64,000 bases of DNA from Terasakiispira papahanaumokuakeensis (GCF_001709345.1 NZ_MDTQ01000001.1:2393202-2457201), one strand, 5' to 3'; numbered from the stretch's first letter, positions 27,387 to 37,765 are shown. Program-made: numbers and translations. Notes: generated by a model not told the origin, from the letters alone.

Positions 27387-28601
27387 ATGTACACCATTCG
27401 TAAGTCTCATAAACTCAACAATATTTGTTATGACATCCGCGGCCCAGTACTAGAAGAAGCCAAACGCCTAGAAGAAGAAGGCCAGCGCATACTGAAGCTC
27501 AATATTGGTAATCCCGCACCTTTTGGCTTCGAAGCGCCTGAAGAAATTCTCCAAGATGTCATGCGTAACTTAGCTCAGGCACAAGGATACAGTGACGCTA
27601 AAGGCCTCTACTCAGCACGCAAAGCCGTCATGCAGGAATGCCAAAAGACCGGTATCCAAGGTGTAGGCATTGAAGACGTCATTTTAGGCAATGGCGTGAG
27701 TGAGCTCATCGTGATGGCGATGCAAGCACTGCTCAATGATCAAGATGAAGTCTTACTCCCCGCTCCCGACTACCCACTATGGACAGCCGCAACCGGCCTG
27801 GCAGGGGGTAAAGCAGTCCACTATACTTGTGATGAACAAAGTGACTGGTTCCCTGACCTGGATGATATTCGCAGCAAGATCAGCAGCCGTACACGGGCCC
27901 TGGTATTAATTAATCCCAACAACCCCACCGGCGCCGTATACTCACGCGAGATTTTAGAAGGGCTCATTGAGATTGCTCGCGCGCACAACCTCGTCATTTT
28001 CTCCGATGAAATTTATGACAAGATTCTCTACGATGATGCCCAGCATGTGGCCACAGCCAGCCTAGCGGATGATTTATTATTCTGTACTTTTAATGGTCTA
28101 TCCAAAAGTTATCGCATTGCCGGTTTTCGATCAGGCTGGTTGATTCTTTCCGGCGCCAAACACTTGGCCCAAGACTTTATTGAAGGTCTCAATATGCTGG
28201 CCTCAATGCGATTATGTGCCAACGTACCGGCACAGCATGCCATTCAAACGGCATTAGGTGGATATCAAAGCATTAACGACTTGATTTTGCCTGGCGGTCG
28301 CTTATTAGCACAACGCGATCGCGCTTATGAAATGATTCAAGAGATCCCCGGCGTCAGCTGTGTGAAACCTAAAGGCGCTTTGTATATGTTCCCGCGCTTG
28401 GATCCGAAAGTTTTTAACATCCAAGATGACGAACGCATGGTATTGGATCTACTACAACAAGAAAAAATGCTACTGGTACAAGGCACCGCCTTTAACTGGC
28501 CGTCGCCCGATCACTTTAGACTGGTCACACTCCCCTGGGTGGATCACCTTGAAGATGCCATACAGCGATTAGCGCGCTTCTTATCCCGCTATCGTCAATA
28601 A
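27387..28601 (+). CDS. alaA: Glutamate-pyruvate aminotransferase AlaA
   Basis: A 404-residue class I PLP aminotransferase, nearly identical in length to E. coli AlaA, which makes alanine from pyruvate and glutamate. The sequence follows AlaA closely from RKSHKLNNICYDIRGPVLEEA onward. NPNNPTGAVYS (about 177-187), the PLP-contact SDEIYDKILYDD and the Schiff-base lysine Lys240 in LSKSYR are present. It is upstream of htpX on the same strand but 159 bp away, so probably transcribed separately. Confidence 0.94.
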   Translation: MYTIRKSHKLNNICYDIRGPVLEEAKRLEEEGQRILKLNIGNPAPFGFEAPEEILQDVMRNLAQAQGYSDAKGLYSARKAVMQECQKTGIQGVGIEDVILGNGVSELIVMAMQALLNDQDEVLLPAPDYPLWTAATGLAGGKAVHYTCDEQSDWFPDLDDIRSKISSRTRALVLINPNNPTGAVYSREILEGLIEIARAHNLVIFSDEIYDKILYDDAQHVATASLADDLLFCTFNGLSKSYRIAGFRSGWLILSGAKHLAQDFIEGLNMLASMRLCANVPAQHAIQTALGGYQSINDLILPGGRLLAQRDRAYEMIQEIPGVSCVKPKGALYMFPRLDPKVFNIQDDERMVLDLLQQEKMLLVQGTAFNWPSPDHFRLVTLPWVDHLEDAIQRLARFLSRYRQ

Positions 28602-28760
28602 ATAATAGAAAAGTCGTTGCAGCACCCGAGACATCACAGAAAGAAACACTTATAACAATGACATCTTGAAACCTTTAACCACCACCACGATCTAAAAGAG
28701 TGCTTGTAATCGCTTGATGAAGCAAAAGCCTAATCAACTTGCATGAGGACATACCACGCC

Positions 28761-29663
28761 ATGATGCGCATACTGCTGTTTCTGGCAACCAACCTGGCCG
28801 TTGTACTGGTGGCCAGTGTCACCTTAAGCCTGCTAGGTGTTGACGGCTACATGAGCCGCCAGGGGCTGGATTTAGGCAGCCTGCTGGTCTTCTGTTTTGT
28901 ATTTGGGATGGCAGGTTCACTGATCTCTCTATTGATGTCCAAAAAAATGGCGCAATGGAGCACAGGCACCCAAATCATTGAACACCCGCGTAATGCCCAG
29001 GAAAAATGGCTCGTCGACACTGTCTCTGAACTGGCCCAAAAGGCCGGCATTGGCATGCCGACAGTCGGTATTTTTCCCGCCGCACAATCCAACGCTTTTG
29101 CCACCGGTTGGAACCGTAATGATGCACTCGTGGCGGTATCGGCAGGGCTACTGCAACGGATGCGTCCCGAAGAAACACGCGCGGTACTGGCGCATGAAAT
29201 CGGCCACGTCGCTAATGGCGATATGGTTACGCTTTCATTGGTTCAGGGAGTCGTGAATACCTTTGTCATGTTCTTTGCTCGTATTGCAGGCTATGCCGTG
29301 GATCGCTTTCTCAGCGGCAATAGTGATGACGAGTATCAAGGGCCGGGCATTGCTTATTACATCGTGAGCATTGTGGCTGAAATCGTTTTAGGCATTGCCG
29401 CTTCGGCAATTGTCATGTGGTTCAGCCGCTACCGTGAATATCGTGCGGATGAAGCCGGCGCTAAGTTGGCAGGGGCCGGTGCCATGATGGCGGCACTACA
29501 GCGCTTGAAAGCAGAGCAAGAGTTACCGAACCAAATGCCAGACACATTAACCGCTTTTGGTATTAATAAGGGACAGACTCGATCACTGATCGAACAACTC
29601 TTTTCCAGTCACCCGCCTCTGGACGATCGGATCGCGGCACTGGAAAAAATAGCGTATCGCTAA
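28761..29663 (+). CDS. htpX: Membrane zinc protease HtpX
   Basis: HtpX is an M48 membrane metalloprotease that degrades damaged membrane proteins. I start at the [14 protein letters not shown] methionine, where E. coli HtpX also starts, rather than at the ATG at 28743. The 300-residue protein has two N-terminal helices, the zinc motif HEIGH (His145-Glu146-His149), two more helices, and the [11 protein letters not shown] region holding the third zinc ligand. In E. coli it is induced by envelope stress through Cpx; no Cpx box was recognised here. Confidence 0.95.
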   Translation: MMRILLFLATNLAVVLVASVTLSLLGVDGYMSRQGLDLGSLLVFCFVFGMAGSLISLLMSKKMAQWSTGTQIIEHPRNAQEKWLVDTVSELAQKAGIGMPTVGIFPAAQSNAFATGWNRNDALVAVSAGLLQRMRPEETRAVLAHEIGHVANGDMVTLSLVQGVVNTFVMFFARIAGYAVDRFLSGNSDDEYQGPGIAYYIVSIVAEIVLGIAASAIVMWFSRYREYRADEAGAKLAGAGAMMAALQRLKAEQELPNQMPDTLTAFGINKGQTRSLIEQLFSSHPPLDDRIAALEKIAYR

Positions 29664-29683
29664 TCTAACCCCTTAAAACACTC

Positions 29684-29715
29684 AAGCCCTGCAACCATTT
29701 GCAGGGCTTTTCTTT
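29684..29715 (+). terminator. Intrinsic terminator after htpX
   Basis: An 11-bp stem (AAGCCCTGCAA / TTGCAGGGCTT) with loop CCAT, followed by TTCTTTT, 20 bp after the htpX stop. Confidence 0.92.
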
Positions 29716-29864
29716 TAAAGGGTTGGTTGATAACAGGTTTTCTAAAAGGGCTTATCTAAAAAAACTTAGCATCTCAAGCCATTGAAGTGGCACATGGTTG
29801 ACGTTTCGAGATCACGCACAGAGCCATAAAGCGCCAGCTGAAACGAAGCGCCTAAAACGCTGCA

Positions 29865-31943
29865 CTAGAAGTTACTTTTAAGCGTATTAATTTCATCGAC
29901 CGCCCGATTAATCTCATCTAAATATTGATTCAAAGCCTGGGCCTGCTCAATACTTTGATCCACCGTTGAGCGCGTGGCCTCAGACTCCGCAATCATCTGC
30001 GTCATATCACTTCCCAATTGGGTGACTTGCTCGCTCATAGTGTCAATAAAATCACTGGCTTGATTCATACTATCGCGAATATCTAGGATCGAGGATGAAA
30101 CACCACTGACCGTTTCATTCGTTTCGCCGACACTCTCATGGGTACTACGTGACAGCGTTCGCACCTCATCCGCAACAACCGCAAACCCACGACCATGTTC
30201 CCCCGCACGGGCCGCTTCAATGGAAGCATTTAAGGCCAACAAGTTAGTTTTATCGGCAATACTGCTGATCACACCGAGCACTGAAATGATTTCATCTGCA
30301 TTTTTCTGGAGTCGGCTGACGCCTTCGCGCAGACGCTCTCGGCCTTCAGCCTGTAACCGTACATCGTGATGAATCTGATCAAAACGCTGCTGTATATCAT
30401 TCAGTACATCCGTCACCGACGAGGTATAGCTTTGCACCGATTCAAAGCCCGACATCATGGTCGACGCCATATCTTTATATTCAGTCATGTAATTGATTAG
30501 AATCGATTGCAAGTCGATGACTTGCTCCAGGCTATGCATTCGGCTTTCCATAAAGTATTCGCGGAAATTACTGTAGTGATGAGGAAAAAGCTCAATGAGC
30601 GGGTCGCGCACAGTGTCATCACGACGATAAAACAGGATCGCCGTCAATGTCTGGTTCATATGCACACCCAGCAACTCACCAAAAGAGGAGTAACCTGCAA
30701 TCACCGTATCGGCAAAGGGCTTAACGCCTTTCAACGACTGGGCATTATTCAAGCGCCGCAAAATACAGTCGTTGGCCAAGATTCCCACTAATGCTTTAGG
30801 ACGTGCTCGGGCAAAATCAGCGTAGGCTTTATCTAAGGCTTGCCCAAAAGAATCACTTTGTACTAAATGCAAACGCTCACCAAAACGGAGGTCACAGAAA
30901 AAACGTGCGGCCCCCTGTTCGAAGTCAAAAGCAGCGACCGAGCGGTTATAAGTCTCCCCTCCGATCTCAACCGCAAATGAATAGCCTTCTAAATGCTTTT
31001 CCAGTGCGCTTGAAGTACAACCAAAATGTTCACACAAGGCCTCGACAAAAGGTATTGAGCGCGTCTTTCCCTGTTGCTGTACAACAACCGTACGGACATC
31101 TCGGGTATTCACATCCGCATCACCGATCACAAATGAAGTCCCGGTTTTACGGAAGTTATGATGCATAAAAATACTGTATTGATAAGCTGGTGCTAGCTTA
31201 ATAAAAATGGCTACCGCACAACGTGCTGCCACTTTTTCACCATCAAAGACAAACGCTTTATCAAAGTTTAAAGTGCCTCCCGCAGAGCCTCCCACAAAGT
31301 AACAGGGAAAACCTCCATGAGCATAAATCGCCTGCATAAAGAAGCTTTCACAGCCTGACAAACCATCAAAGAAAGTTAAAGCCAGCGTGTCATGACACTG
31401 AATGCTAAAAGGCACACGGACTTTATCCAACTCACGTTTAATCTGTGTCACACGCTCCTCTTCCGATAACCGCACCTCTCCACGCTGAATATCGTCACAG
31501 GGCAATGGGATTGTCGCGATATGCAACTGAGCCATCAGTGCTTGACTATACGTTTGTACGACCACGTTATCCCAATGTCCCTGAGCAGGGGCCTCGTGGT
31601 ACATTGAAGCCCCGCAAGAGCTCAACTCCCCTGCCGTCATCAACACCACCAAACGCTGAGCGAATGGCATCGAGCGCCTGAGCTGACTCACCGTTTTCTC
31701 AAAATCAAGATGAGGCGAAACAAAAGCCAAAGCGAGCGCTGTTTGGCCCTGACCAAAATCCAACGAGGCTAACTGCTCTGGAGTCAAAGAGTGAGAAGCC
31801 CCGGCATAAACCTTGATAGGCGCAGCCGATGCTGAATCGGAGGCAAATTTAGACGTGGAGGTTTTCCAGGGTAATTTCATCATCATATCCATAATGAGTG
31901 GCAGTGGTGGCGGTGACACATGAAGCGCACCAAACAAAGACAT
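29865..31943 (-). CDS. Soluble FIST-domain methyl-accepting chemotaxis protein
   Basis: A roughly 690-residue protein with no obvious membrane helix. The N-terminal two-thirds resemble FIST-N and FIST-C sensory domains ([16 protein letters not shown] and [24 protein letters not shown] are typical). The C-terminal third is a chemoreceptor signalling domain with the conserved hairpin [38 protein letters not shown] domains bind small ligands, probably amino acids. The ATG at 31943 is an approximate start; another Met at 31892 is also possible and neither has a strong ribosome-binding site. It would feed CheA/CheW from the cytoplasm. No other chemotaxis gene is in the window. Confidence 0.88.
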   Translation of the reverse strand: MSLFGALHVSPPPLPLIMDMMMKLPWKTSTSKFASDSASAAPIKVYAGASHSLTPEQLASLDFGQGQTALALAFVSPHLDFEKTVSQLRRSMPFAQRLVVLMTAGELSSCGASMYHEAPAQGHWDNVVVQTYSQALMAQLHIATIPLPCDDIQRGEVRLSEEERVTQIKRELDKVRVPFSIQCHDTLALTFFDGLSGCESFFMQAIYAHGGFPCYFVGGSAGGTLNFDKAFVFDGEKVAARCAVAIFIKLAPAYQYSIFMHHNFRKTGTSFVIGDADVNTRDVRTVVVQQQGKTRSIPFVEALCEHFGCTSSALEKHLEGYSFAVEIGGETYNRSVAAFDFEQGAARFFCDLRFGERLHLVQSDSFGQALDKAYADFARARPKALVGILANDCILRRLNNAQSLKGVKPFADTVIAGYSSFGELLGVHMNQTLTAILFYRRDDTVRDPLIELFPHHYSNFREYFMESRMHSLEQVIDLQSILINYMTEYKDMASTMMSGFESVQSYTSSVTDVLNDIQQRFDQIHHDVRLQAEGRERLREGVSRLQKNADEIISVLGVISSIADKTNLLALNASIEAARAGEHGRGFAVVADEVRTLSRSTHESVGETNETVSGVSSSILDIRDSMNQASDFIDTMSEQVTQLGSDMTQMIAESEATRSTVDQSIEQAQALNQYLDEINRAVDEINTLKSNF

Positions 31944-31990
31944 ATGCCCCAAACGCTAGCATCACTCTATCTGCTTTGATTGTCTTAACT

Positions 31991-32055
31991 TTAGCCGTTT
32001 TTGGCTTCAGTCACTTTTGACCTCAGTCGTTTTTTGAGCTCAGTCGTTTTAAATC
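31991..32055. repeat. 16-17 bp tandem repeat, four units
   Basis: Four units of 16, 16, 17 and 16 bp: TTAGCCGTTTTTGGCT (31991), TCAGTCACTTTTGACC (32007), TCAGTCGTTTTTTGAGC (32023) and TCAGTCGTTTTAAATC (32040). They lie in non-coding DNA just upstream of the FIST receptor gene. Confidence 0.8.
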
Positions 32056-32247
32056 AATGGCTGCCGATTTCAATCTAAAGCGCTAGTGAACTATGGCCAA
32101 AGCTTCCATTTAAATGGTCGTGTAAAATCTAGCGGTCATATCAAATCTAGGCAGCCCATCAGCAAAACACTCAACAGCCCGCGATAACAGAAAGAATAGA
32201 CTCAAAGTGAGCAGAAGAATAAGGGAGGAGTCAAGCATATAAAGAAA

Positions 32248-32268
32248 ATGACCTCACCACATGAGGCC
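32248..32268 (-). terminator. Possible terminator after pdxB
   Basis: A short imperfect hairpin: on the minus strand GGCCTCA/TGAGGTC with a TGTG-type loop, followed by a T-rich ATTTTCTTT. It lies about 50 bp after the pdxB stop. The stem is short, so confidence is low. Confidence 0.4.
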
Positions 32269-32316
32269 ATCAAAGCAAGCTCATCAGGGTAAGGCCATTG
32301 AATACAGATCAAACGG

Positions 32317-33468
32317 TTAAGCTTCGCGAATACTGAATCCAGCTGCTGTTAGAATATTGCCCATTTCAGACGATTTTTTGCGCACTTTGATCTTTATTGT
32401 CGTGAACTCACGCCGAGTATGGTACTCACGACGCAAACGGTCATAAGCCTGGGCAGGCAGTTCACGGCGTAACGCAAGTCTCAGCGCAGCATCATCATCA
32501 CGCGGGTCGTAACAGGCCCTAACAGCCGCACGTAAAGTCCAAATCGGATCGGCATCAGGCGAAAACCCTAAACGCTTCAACCAGGGTTCAGGGAGCAACC
32601 CCCCGAGTTTTTGTCGCGCAGGGAGCCCAAAATGCTGACAAACGGCCTGATAAATCATTTCACTGCCCCGCATTTTACCGTCCAAGCTATAGCCTGCGAT
32701 ATGTGGAGTCGCCAGATCACATAGCGAGATCAATTCAGGATCAAGCTCAGGCTCACGCTCAAAGACGTCCATGATCGTCAGTAGATCACCTAAATCTTTA
32801 AGACGTGCTTTCAAGGCTTGATTATCCACCACACTCCCGCGACTGGTATTCACCAGTACTGTGTCGGGCTTAAGCGATTTCAGCCGTTTCTCATCCAATA
32901 AGTGGTGCGTCGGGTAAGCGCCTTCGCGAACCAAAGGGACGTGACAGCTGATCACATCAGCTTCAGTCAACAAAGTCTCCAGATCGACAAAGTGCTGAGT
33001 CTCCTCGGGTTCCGCATCAACCCGAGGCGGGTCGCACAACAAGATCTTCACACCTAGACGGGATAAGCGTTCAGCCAAGCGGCCACCGACATTCCCCACC
33101 CCAATGATGCCAACAGTCCGCTCGCGTAACAGAAAGCCTTCCCGCTCAGCGATCCACAACAAACTGGAAATCACATACTCAACGACAGAATCCGCATTGC
33201 TGCCCGGCGCATTCGCAAAACCGATCCCCATTGACGCCAATGCCGCTTGATCAATATGGTCCGTGCCGATCGTCGCTGTTCCGACAAAGCGTACTGGCGT
33301 GTCTGCCAGCAAATCGGCATTTACAGGCGTAATGGAGCGGACCAACACAATATCAGCGTGCTTAACGGCGGCTCGATCAATCGCCCGACCCGGTAGCGTG
33401 ACCAATTCCCCCAGCCCGCCAAAAAAGGGTTGGAGTAACGGAATATTTTCATCGGCTAGGATTCGCAT
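32317..33468 (-). CDS. pdxB: Erythronate-4-phosphate dehydrogenase
   Basis: PdxB oxidises 4-phosphoerythronate, the second step of the DXP-dependent pyridoxal phosphate pathway. It belongs to the D-2-hydroxyacid dehydrogenase superfamily. The NAD site GVGNVG spans residues 123-128, and the catalytic set appears as Arg210 (NTSRGS), Glu239 (FEREP) and His256 (PHIAGYS). The C-terminal dimerisation domain typical of PdxB is present and the length (383) is normal. It is divergent from the WGR-protein gene with only 44 bp between. Confidence 0.95.
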   Translation of the reverse strand: MRILADENIPLLQPFFGGLGELVTLPGRAIDRAAVKHADIVLVRSITPVNADLLADTPVRFVGTATIGTDHIDQAALASMGIGFANAPGSNADSVVEYVISSLLWIAEREGFLLRERTVGIIGVGNVGGRLAERLSRLGVKILLCDPPRVDAEPEETQHFVDLETLLTEADVISCHVPLVREGAYPTHHLLDEKRLKSLKPDTVLVNTSRGSVVDNQALKARLKDLGDLLTIMDVFEREPELDPELISLCDLATPHIAGYSLDGKMRGSEMIYQAVCQHFGLPARQKLGGLLPEPWLKRLGFSPDADPIWTLRAAVRACYDPRDDDAALRLALRRELPAQAYDRLRREYHTRREFTTIKIKVRKKSSEMGNILTAAGFSIREA

Positions 33469-33512
33469 GATTCAAACTCTAAAATAGGGCTCTAACTAAA
33501 GGAGACCTGACT

Positions 33513-33794
33513 TTGATCGTTCGCTGGGAAAATGAGCATGATTACTATCTCGCCCACCTCCACCAGGATATGTTCGGCGACTGGGTACTCACCCGTGTCT
33601 GGGGTCAGATTGGAACCCAGTTCGGCGGTATTAAGCATACGCTTGTCAGCTCTCTGGATGAAGCCAGTATTCTACTGGACGATATTCGCCATATTCAGGA
33701 GAGCCGGGGTATGCATAAGGTGCTTGAAGCGGATGCTCTAGAATCACTGCCTGAGCCGGTACGCGCTCAGCTACAACGAGAGCTGCCATTTTAA
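33513..33794 (+). CDS. Small WGR-domain protein
   Basis: A 93-residue protein with a WGR-type core (VRWENEHDYYLAHLHQDMFGDWVLTRVWGQIGTQFGG), a fold that contacts nucleic acids in PARPs and in some bacterial proteins. It appears to start at a TTG: AAGGAG lies 8 bases ahead, and no in-frame ATG occurs before the conserved region. The function of free-standing bacterial WGR proteins is not established. It shares a 44-bp divergent promoter region with pdxB. Confidence 0.8.
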   Translation: MIVRWENEHDYYLAHLHQDMFGDWVLTRVWGQIGTQFGGIKHTLVSSLDEASILLDDIRHIQESRGMHKVLEADALESLPEPVRAQLQRELPF

Positions 33795-33927
33795 GTCACT
33801 TGGCATCAAGCCCATCAGAGCACAGTGTGCTAAAAGCACCACTCAAAGCGAGACACAATGACGACCGGTGTGGATGACAAGCACCCGACCACCGGTCTCG
33901 ATTAAGCGCTCAGCGTTCACAATGCGC

Positions 33928-34398
33928 TCAATCGATCGAGGGTTCAAGTAGACGCATAGCCAAGCGGACAAAATCAACTGAAGACACAATCCCCACCAGA
34001 CGTCCATCATCCAGAATAGGTAATGCGCCTTGCTTACGGGCCAATAGCAACTGCCCGGCTTCAGTCAAAGGCGTATCGGCTGAAAGCTGTGGAAAATCAC
34101 GATTAATCACATCGGTTAGTGGAACCTGCTTGAGATAATGACTCAATCGATGAGTGCCATACTCATCAGCGATCCGAAGGGCTTCTCTCAACACCGCCTT
34201 TTGATTCAGTAGCCCCACTAACAAGCCCTGACTATCTAATACGGGGACATGACGGATCTGATGATCACGCATCAGTTCATGGCCATCATGCAGTGTTTGC
34301 TCCAAACGCAAAGTCACCACATCAGGCACCATGATATCGGCAACGGTGGACGGCGATGCTGGAACTTGGGAGGTTGAAGCCTCTGTTGCAGTGGTCAT
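33928..34398 (-). CDS. Two-CBS-domain protein
   Basis: A 156-residue protein consisting of two CBS motifs (IMVPDVVTLRLEQTLHDGHELMRDHQIRHVPVLD and INRDFPQLSADTPLTEAGQLLLARKQGALPILDDGRLVGIVSSVDFVRL). Paired CBS domains bind adenosyl nucleotides and usually regulate a partner. No partner domain is fused here, so the target is unknown. The start at 34398 is preferred to 34434 because AGAGGA lies 9 bases upstream and the first 12 residues of the longer form are not conserved-looking. Confidence 0.85.
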   Translation of the reverse strand: MTTATEASTSQVPASPSTVADIMVPDVVTLRLEQTLHDGHELMRDHQIRHVPVLDSQGLLVGLLNQKAVLREALRIADEYGTHRLSHYLKQVPLTDVINRDFPQLSADTPLTEAGQLLLARKQGALPILDDGRLVGIVSSVDFVRLAMRLLEPSID

Positions 34399-34490
34399 AC
34401 GAGGTAATCCTCTGGTTATTATTACCCACTTCATTCTTCTGACTCATGCTCATATATCACGCATGAGTGTTCATACGATCCATTTTGGGA

Positions 34491-34748
34491 TCACCCGCTT
34501 TGAGACAACCAATGAGCGAGTGCTGGCGCATCAAAGGGCCAGCCTAGCTCATCACCCCGGGTATTTTGCAGTACCGGAATACGCACACCATACTGCTCAA
34601 CCCAATCGGGATGATCCGTAATTTCAACCAATTCAAGGCTCACCCCTTGCGCCCGCCAAGGCTCAAGCAAGTGCTCTGCTTGCTCACATAAATGACAGCC
34701 CTGAGTCGTGAACAAACGCAGTGTCAGTGATGATTGTGGCAAATCCAT
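34491..34748 (-). CDS. Glutaredoxin-like (DUF836) thioredoxin-fold protein
   Basis: An 85-residue protein with the glutaredoxin-like start LRLFTTQGCHLCEQAEHLL, a CxxC motif (CHLC) and the cis-proline region GVRIPVLQ. It is the size and pattern of the DUF836 family of small thioredoxin-fold proteins, whose targets are not known. It lies 43 bp downstream of rlmL on the same strand and may be co-transcribed with it. Confidence 0.85.
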   Translation of the reverse strand: MDLPQSSLTLRLFTTQGCHLCEQAEHLLEPWRAQGVSLELVEITDHPDWVEQYGVRIPVLQNTRGDELGWPFDAPALAHWLSQSG

Positions 34749-34791
34749 TTCAATCTCTTCGCTCTATCAATCTTGCAATGCCTTAATCGGA

Positions 34792-37008
34792 TTAACTCAT
34801 AATGCGGTGGCGAAACTCAAAGCACTGATGGATTTTCTGATTACGGGCGAAATCCGGTGGAATACTTTGTGATGTCACATTCTTCACTTCATAGCGCGCC
34901 ATCAAGTCTGCGTCCAGTTGAAAACGTCGCTGATTGTTAGAGAAGATTAATAAACCGTCACTGCTTAGCAACTTCATTGCGCCGTCAATGAGTGCCACAT
35001 GATCACGCTGGACATCCAGCACCCCTTCCATCTTCTTGGAGTTAGAGAAGGTGGGCGGATCCATAAAGATCAAGTCGTAACGACCTTGATGGCGCTGAAT
35101 CCATTGTAGGCAATCCGCCTGCAGACGTTGGTGTTGACGAAAATCCAGCTGATTAGCTTTCAAATTACGCTCAAGCCAGCCCAAATAGGTTTTCGACAAA
35201 TCAACACTCGTGGTCGCTCGAGCGCCACCTAACGCCGCTTGAATGGTCGCGGCTCCGGTATAACAGAACAGATTAAGAAAACGCTTACCTTGCGCCAGCT
35301 CATAAATGCGTAAGCGGGTCGGTCTGTGGTCAAGAAACAGCCCAGTATCGAGATAATCCGTTAAATTCACCATCAACTGCGCCTGCCCTTCGCGTACAGC
35401 GAAAAAACGACCCTTTTGATCAAACTTGGTGTACTGCGCCGTTCCACTCTGGCGCCGACGTTGCTTGAGGTGAATATCTTCTGGCGCAACATCCAACACT
35501 TCTGGAATCGCCTGCAATGCTTCCATCAAGCGCTGCTGCGCTTTATCCGGATCAATTGAACGGGGCGGCGCATACTCCTGGACATGCACCTGATGGCCAT
35601 AAATATCGATCGCCATTGCATATTCAGGCATATCCGCATCATAAAGACGGTAACACTCGATAGATTCACGCTTAATCCATTTCGCCAGCTTCTTACGATT
35701 CTTCCGCAAACGATTGGCCAGCATCTGCGCCCCTTCACTTAAGATCGACGTCGCTGTCTTTTCCGAAGCGTGTTCAGCTGAAGCCGATGATTCAACACCC
35801 GCCTCATCTGTCACAACATGGCGCTCACGCTGCTGTGCCAAATCAAATAGAAACAGCTTACAGGCGATCGGCCCATTAAAGAGGGCATACTGGCGTGCCG
35901 GACTGGCGGGAATACGATGCGCTAAATCAGGATTAGAAGTAAACAGCGCGAGCCGCCACTGGCCATAATGTTCTCGCAACTGCTGACCCAATTGAGCATA
36001 CAAAGTCACCAAAGGGGGAATCTCTGACAGGCGCTCCCCATAAGGCGGGTTGGTGATCACAAGCCCCGTCTCAGCAGGCGCTATCGGCAAGTGTCGAGCA
36101 TCACCATGTTCCAGCGTCACAAAGGTGTCCAAACCTGCCCGCGCCAGGTTGCCTCGCGCTGCGCTTAGAGCCTCGTCGCTTAAGTCTCGCCCAATCAGTG
36201 CAGGCAGTCCTTTCGCCAGCCCTGCCTTGGCACGCTGTTCGGCCTCATCACACAAGGCTTGCCAAAGTTGAGGGACATGCCCCAGCCAACGCTCCAAACC
36301 ATGACTCTCGCGCAACAAGCCTGGAGCCATATCCGCCGCCATCAAGCCGGCTTCAGCCAATAAAGTGCCAGAACCACACAGGGGATCCAATAATGGCTCA
36401 CCTGCTGCGGCTCGCTCAGGCCACCCGGCACGAATCAACAAAGCCGCCGCGAGATTCTCTTTAAGGGGCGCTCGAGCGCCTTCCAAGCGATAACCTCGCT
36501 GATGCAAGCTTTGTCCACCCAAATCCAGGCTCAGCACCCCTTCATGACGATGCAACCTCAAGTGCAAGCGGATATCAGGCTGCTGGAGATCAACCGATGG
36601 ACGTGCCAACCCATGATCGCGGAACTGATCGACGATCCCATCTTTGACCTGCAACGCCGTATTCCGGGTATGGCGTAACTGAGGGGTGGTGCCACTCACA
36701 TCCACCGCCAGACTCCCTTCTGAGGACAGATGCTCACGCCAATCCACTTGCTGCACCAAGGCACGCAAGCTATCCGCATCACTGACGGGCGCTCGTGCCA
36801 GCGTCAATAACACCCGGTTGGCTAAGCAGCTCCATAACACCGCACGATAGGCGTCGTCCAAGCGCCCCTGGCCACGCACACTGCCAACACTTTGTCGGAC
36901 GGCCTGCCAACCGAACTGTGTTAACTCATCAGCCAACAAGGCTTCTAGCCCTTTGGGGCAGGTCACCGTCAAAGTCAGCATTGACGGGTCTAGCGGCGCA
37001 TCGGACAT
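34792..37008 (-). CDS. rlmL: Bifunctional 23S rRNA methyltransferase RlmKL
   Basis: RlmKL methylates 23S rRNA at G2445 (N2) and G2069 (N7). The 738-residue protein shows an N-terminal THUMP region, the RlmL domain with TNPPYGERL, and a C-terminal RlmK domain with LFCYTGAATIQAALGGA and MDPPTFSNSKKM, the expected order and length. The ATG at 37008 follows TGGAG with the right spacing, so the first six residues of the longer frame are not used. Confidence 0.95.
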   Translation of the reverse strand: MSDAPLDPSMLTLTVTCPKGLEALLADELTQFGWQAVRQSVGSVRGQGRLDDAYRAVLWSCLANRVLLTLARAPVSDADSLRALVQQVDWREHLSSEGSLAVDVSGTTPQLRHTRNTALQVKDGIVDQFRDHGLARPSVDLQQPDIRLHLRLHRHEGVLSLDLGGQSLHQRGYRLEGARAPLKENLAAALLIRAGWPERAAAGEPLLDPLCGSGTLLAEAGLMAADMAPGLLRESHGLERWLGHVPQLWQALCDEAEQRAKAGLAKGLPALIGRDLSDEALSAARGNLARAGLDTFVTLEHGDARHLPIAPAETGLVITNPPYGERLSEIPPLVTLYAQLGQQLREHYGQWRLALFTSNPDLAHRIPASPARQYALFNGPIACKLFLFDLAQQRERHVVTDEAGVESSASAEHASEKTATSILSEGAQMLANRLRKNRKKLAKWIKRESIECYRLYDADMPEYAMAIDIYGHQVHVQEYAPPRSIDPDKAQQRLMEALQAIPEVLDVAPEDIHLKQRRRQSGTAQYTKFDQKGRFFAVREGQAQLMVNLTDYLDTGLFLDHRPTRLRIYELAQGKRFLNLFCYTGAATIQAALGGARATTSVDLSKTYLGWLERNLKANQLDFRQHQRLQADCLQWIQRHQGRYDLIFMDPPTFSNSKKMEGVLDVQRDHVALIDGAMKLLSSDGLLIFSNNQRRFQLDADLMARYEVKNVTSQSIPPDFARNQKIHQCFEFRHRIMS

Positions 37009-37349
37009 TTTTTCTCCAGAATTCATAACAATGCCATATTGGCGTGGATAATAAAGAACCCTTGTACGATTGAAAATGTCACTTTCCCTCTTACAGCAAC
37101 ATAGCGTATCACTAGAAGGGTGAGCCTTGGTTGATACGGGGAGTCATTGGCACTCGTTTAACTTGCTATGTGAGTTTGACTTGCCATTAAGCCTCGTAGC
37201 AACAGGTCAGGCTTGCACGGGGATAACCCGAATGTCATGAGCTGGCCGCTATCCGAATAGACATGAAAGGCCAGTTTCATCGCCCTTCATTGTGGCATGA
37301 TTTCGGGTCAATCAAAGACAGTCCAAGTAAAGCAGGAGAGGCCGTACTT
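37009..37349. other. Intergenic region upstream of rmf
   Basis: A 341-bp divergent region between rlmL and rmf. It should hold the rmf promoter, which in E. coli depends on ppGpp and growth phase. I see TTGACTTGCC-type sequence near 37170 but no convincing paired -10, and no other feature. Confidence 0.4.
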
Positions 37350-37556
37350 ATGAAGCGACAGAAACGTGATCGCACTCAACGAGTCTTTATCCGCGGCTAT
37401 CAGGCCGGTTTATCCGGTCGATCAAAGGACGCCTGTCCTTCCCAGCAAGACGACTTACGTCAGGATTGGATCAACGGTTGGCGAGAAGGACGCGAAGACC
37501 GCTGGTCCGGCTTTAAAGGAGTATCGGCGATTCACAAAAATCCATCTATTCTCTAA
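37350..37556 (+). CDS. rmf: Ribosome modulation factor
   Basis: RMF binds 70S ribosomes in stationary phase and promotes their dimerisation into inactive 100S particles. The 68-residue protein begins MKRQKRDR and has RGYQAGLSGRSKDACP and WINGWREGREDR, matching E. coli RMF, with a slightly longer C-terminus (about 13 residues). The ATG at 37350 follows AGGAGAGG 8 bases upstream; the longer frame from 37263 is not needed. A hairpin terminator follows at 37766. Confidence 0.95.
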   Translation: MKRQKRDRTQRVFIRGYQAGLSGRSKDACPSQQDDLRQDWINGWREGREDRWSGFKGVSAIHKNPSIL

Positions 37557-37654
37557 CGAACCTCATGGCTTATGCCAAGTGAATAAACGATACCCGTTGC
37601 GTGGTATGAGGGCAGTCACTTAAGCACTCAACAAGCGTGCCTAAGTGTTGCCCG

Positions 37655-37717
37655 TCAACAGTGTCGTACCTCAACGGTGCTGTACCTCAACAATGTGATT
37701 TTCAACATAGTGTCTGG
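37655..37717. repeat. 16-bp tandem repeat downstream of rmf
   Basis: Two good 16-bp units, TCAACAGTGTCGTACC (37655) and TCAACGGTGCTGTACC (37671), are followed by two decayed ones starting TCAACAATGTG (37687) and TCAACATAGTG (37702). Confidence 0.75.
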
Positions 37718-37765
37718 TACAGATACCGACCTTAAGGTCTGACACTCGTCACGCAGACTGGCGTC

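Larger units (their letters stand above)
31944..32316. other. Intergenic region between FIST receptor and pdxB
   Basis: About 370 bp without a gene. It contains the tandem array at 31991-32055 and a weak hairpin near the pdxB end; nothing else was recognised. Confidence 0.5.
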
